From contig NZ_CP162023.1 of assembly GCF_041320275.1 (NCBI RefSeq), forward strand, positions 1,240,001-1,304,000: a stretch of DNA of 64,000 nt. Direction: 5' to 3'. Each line of letters starts with the position of its first letter. Position 1 is the stretch's first letter. Positions 63,458-64,000 of this stretch are shown in pieces. The stretch comes from Mumia sp. Pv4-285. Lineage in GTDB: Bacteria > Actinomycetota > Actinomycetes > Propionibacteriales > Nocardioidaceae. The notes beneath the pieces were generated by a model. The model was given only the letters and a program-made list of their open reading frames with translations, did no database searches and was not told where the DNA came from. The position numbers were made by a program, and so were the translations under genes.

Positions 63458-64000
63458 GTGAGCATCATCGTCGAAACGGCCCTTCCCCGCTTCGAGGGCG
63501 CTGAGGTCGTCGTCGAAGCGCCCGCACCCGGACCCGGCAACTGGACCGGCGCACCATCCGCCCTCTACGCCGACGGAGCGGTCTGGCTCGCCTACCGTGT
63601 CCGGCGGCCGATCACCGCCGGCCGTGGCGTGAGCGTCGTGGTGGCGCGTTCCGACGACGGGGTCCGCTTCGGGACCGTCGCCGAGATCTGGCGCGACGAC
63701 TTCGGTGCGGAGTCCTTCGAGCGTCCAGCCCTCGTGCACCGTGGTGAGGACGGCTGGCGGATCTACCTGAGCTGCGCCACGCCCGGCTCCAAGCACTGGT
63801 GGATCGAGGCCGTCGACGCCGCGACGCCGGAGGGGCTCGCCGCGGGGCGACGTACGCTCGTGCTTCCCGGTGACGACACCGTCGGCGTCAAGGACCCCGT
63901 GGTGCTGCACGACGAGGACGGCTGGCACATGTGGGTCTGCTGCCACCCGCTCGACGTCCCTGGCGCCGAGGACCGGATGACGACGCGCTACGCGACCAGC
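63458..64000 (+). CDS. Five-bladed propeller protein, GH43-like (3' end beyond window)
   Basis: The first 181 residues of an open frame. Blade-like repeats (W-L-A-Y-R-V, R-I-Y-L-S-C, H-M-W-V-C-C) and V-K-D-P-V-V suggest a GH43/GH130-like glycosidase or a glycosidase-like non-enzyme. GTG 63458 has TACGCT six bases upstream. The C-terminal part is not visible. Confidence 0.65.
   Translation, partial: MSIIVETALPRFEGAEVVVEAPAPGPGNWTGAPSALYADGAVWLAYRVRRPITAGRGVSVVVARSDDGVRFGTVAEIWRDDFGAESFERPALVHRGEDGWRIYLSCATPGSKHWWIEAVDAATPEGLAAGRRTLVLPGDDTVGVKDPVVLHDEDGWHMWVCCHPLDVPGAEDRMTTRYATS

Overview
The window is ordinary chromosome from a high-GC actinobacterium. Mycothiol synthesis (MshB), an actinobacterial-type DapD, a 53-residue DUF3117 protein, a DivIVA-like protein, a SigE/RseA pair and pervasive TANNNT leaderless starts all point there. 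Gene content and codon use suggest Propionibacteriales (Nocardioidaceae-like), but I cannot fix the genus. I count 61 protein genes, two of them cut by the window edges. I see no rRNA, tRNA, CRISPR array, phage, insertion sequence or defence island. No gene-free gap exceeds about 260 bases.

Layout. 1-1578: C-terminally truncated secreted protein made of about five SpaA-like repeats. 1721-4110: two-gene ABC exporter. 4152-8570: MhuD-like heme-degrading enzyme with a His-rich loop, small membrane protein, NagA, YibE/F protein, pterin dehydratase, Nudix hydrolase. 8614-14387: S9 peptidase, then an AraC regulator upstream of a Baeyer-Villiger-type monooxygenase overlapping an alcohol dehydrogenase. 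14478-18219: mshB, a small membrane protein and a flavin reductase joined by 4-base overlaps, then a VanW-domain protein. 18356-26008: two-domain GNAT, fdxA-dapC, Pro/Gly-rich membrane protein, cell-wall-type hydrolase, dapD, dapE and a LOG-family protein; this holds three succinylase-branch lysine/diaminopimelate genes. 26060-29881: TetR, DivIVA-like protein, Tag glycosylase, M14 carboxypeptidase, enoyl-CoA hydratase, DUF3117 and a YdhR-like protein.

29999-36224 is the most accessory-looking part: a hydrolase-glycosyltransferase fusion, a SAM methyltransferase and a large ATPase LuxR regulator. 36226-42400 returns to a conserved block: O-methyltransferase, sigE, an anti-sigma factor fused to a sensor-like domain, tatB, mrp, a DUF1003 protein and an MgtE-N/CBS protein. 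42661-49652: secreted basic protein, YdeP-type molybdoenzyme with a small partner, EamA transporter, CitE-like lyase and acyl-CoA dehydrogenase. 49830-56138: RecQ helicase, an unknown protein and an ackA-xfp operon. 56285-64000: stress protein, DUF2332, phosphatase, antiporter, MaoC dehydratase, MarR plus MFS exporter, PHP phosphoesterase and the start of a glycosidase-like propeller.

Much of 14478-42400 follows, from memory, the order of the Mycobacterium tuberculosis Rv1170-Rv1232c region, with insertions and losses. No wholly new system is evident. The best leads are the fusion protein with its neighbours, the His-rich MhuD relative, several strong non-coding palindromes, and a very regular leaderless-promoter signature at 23 genes.
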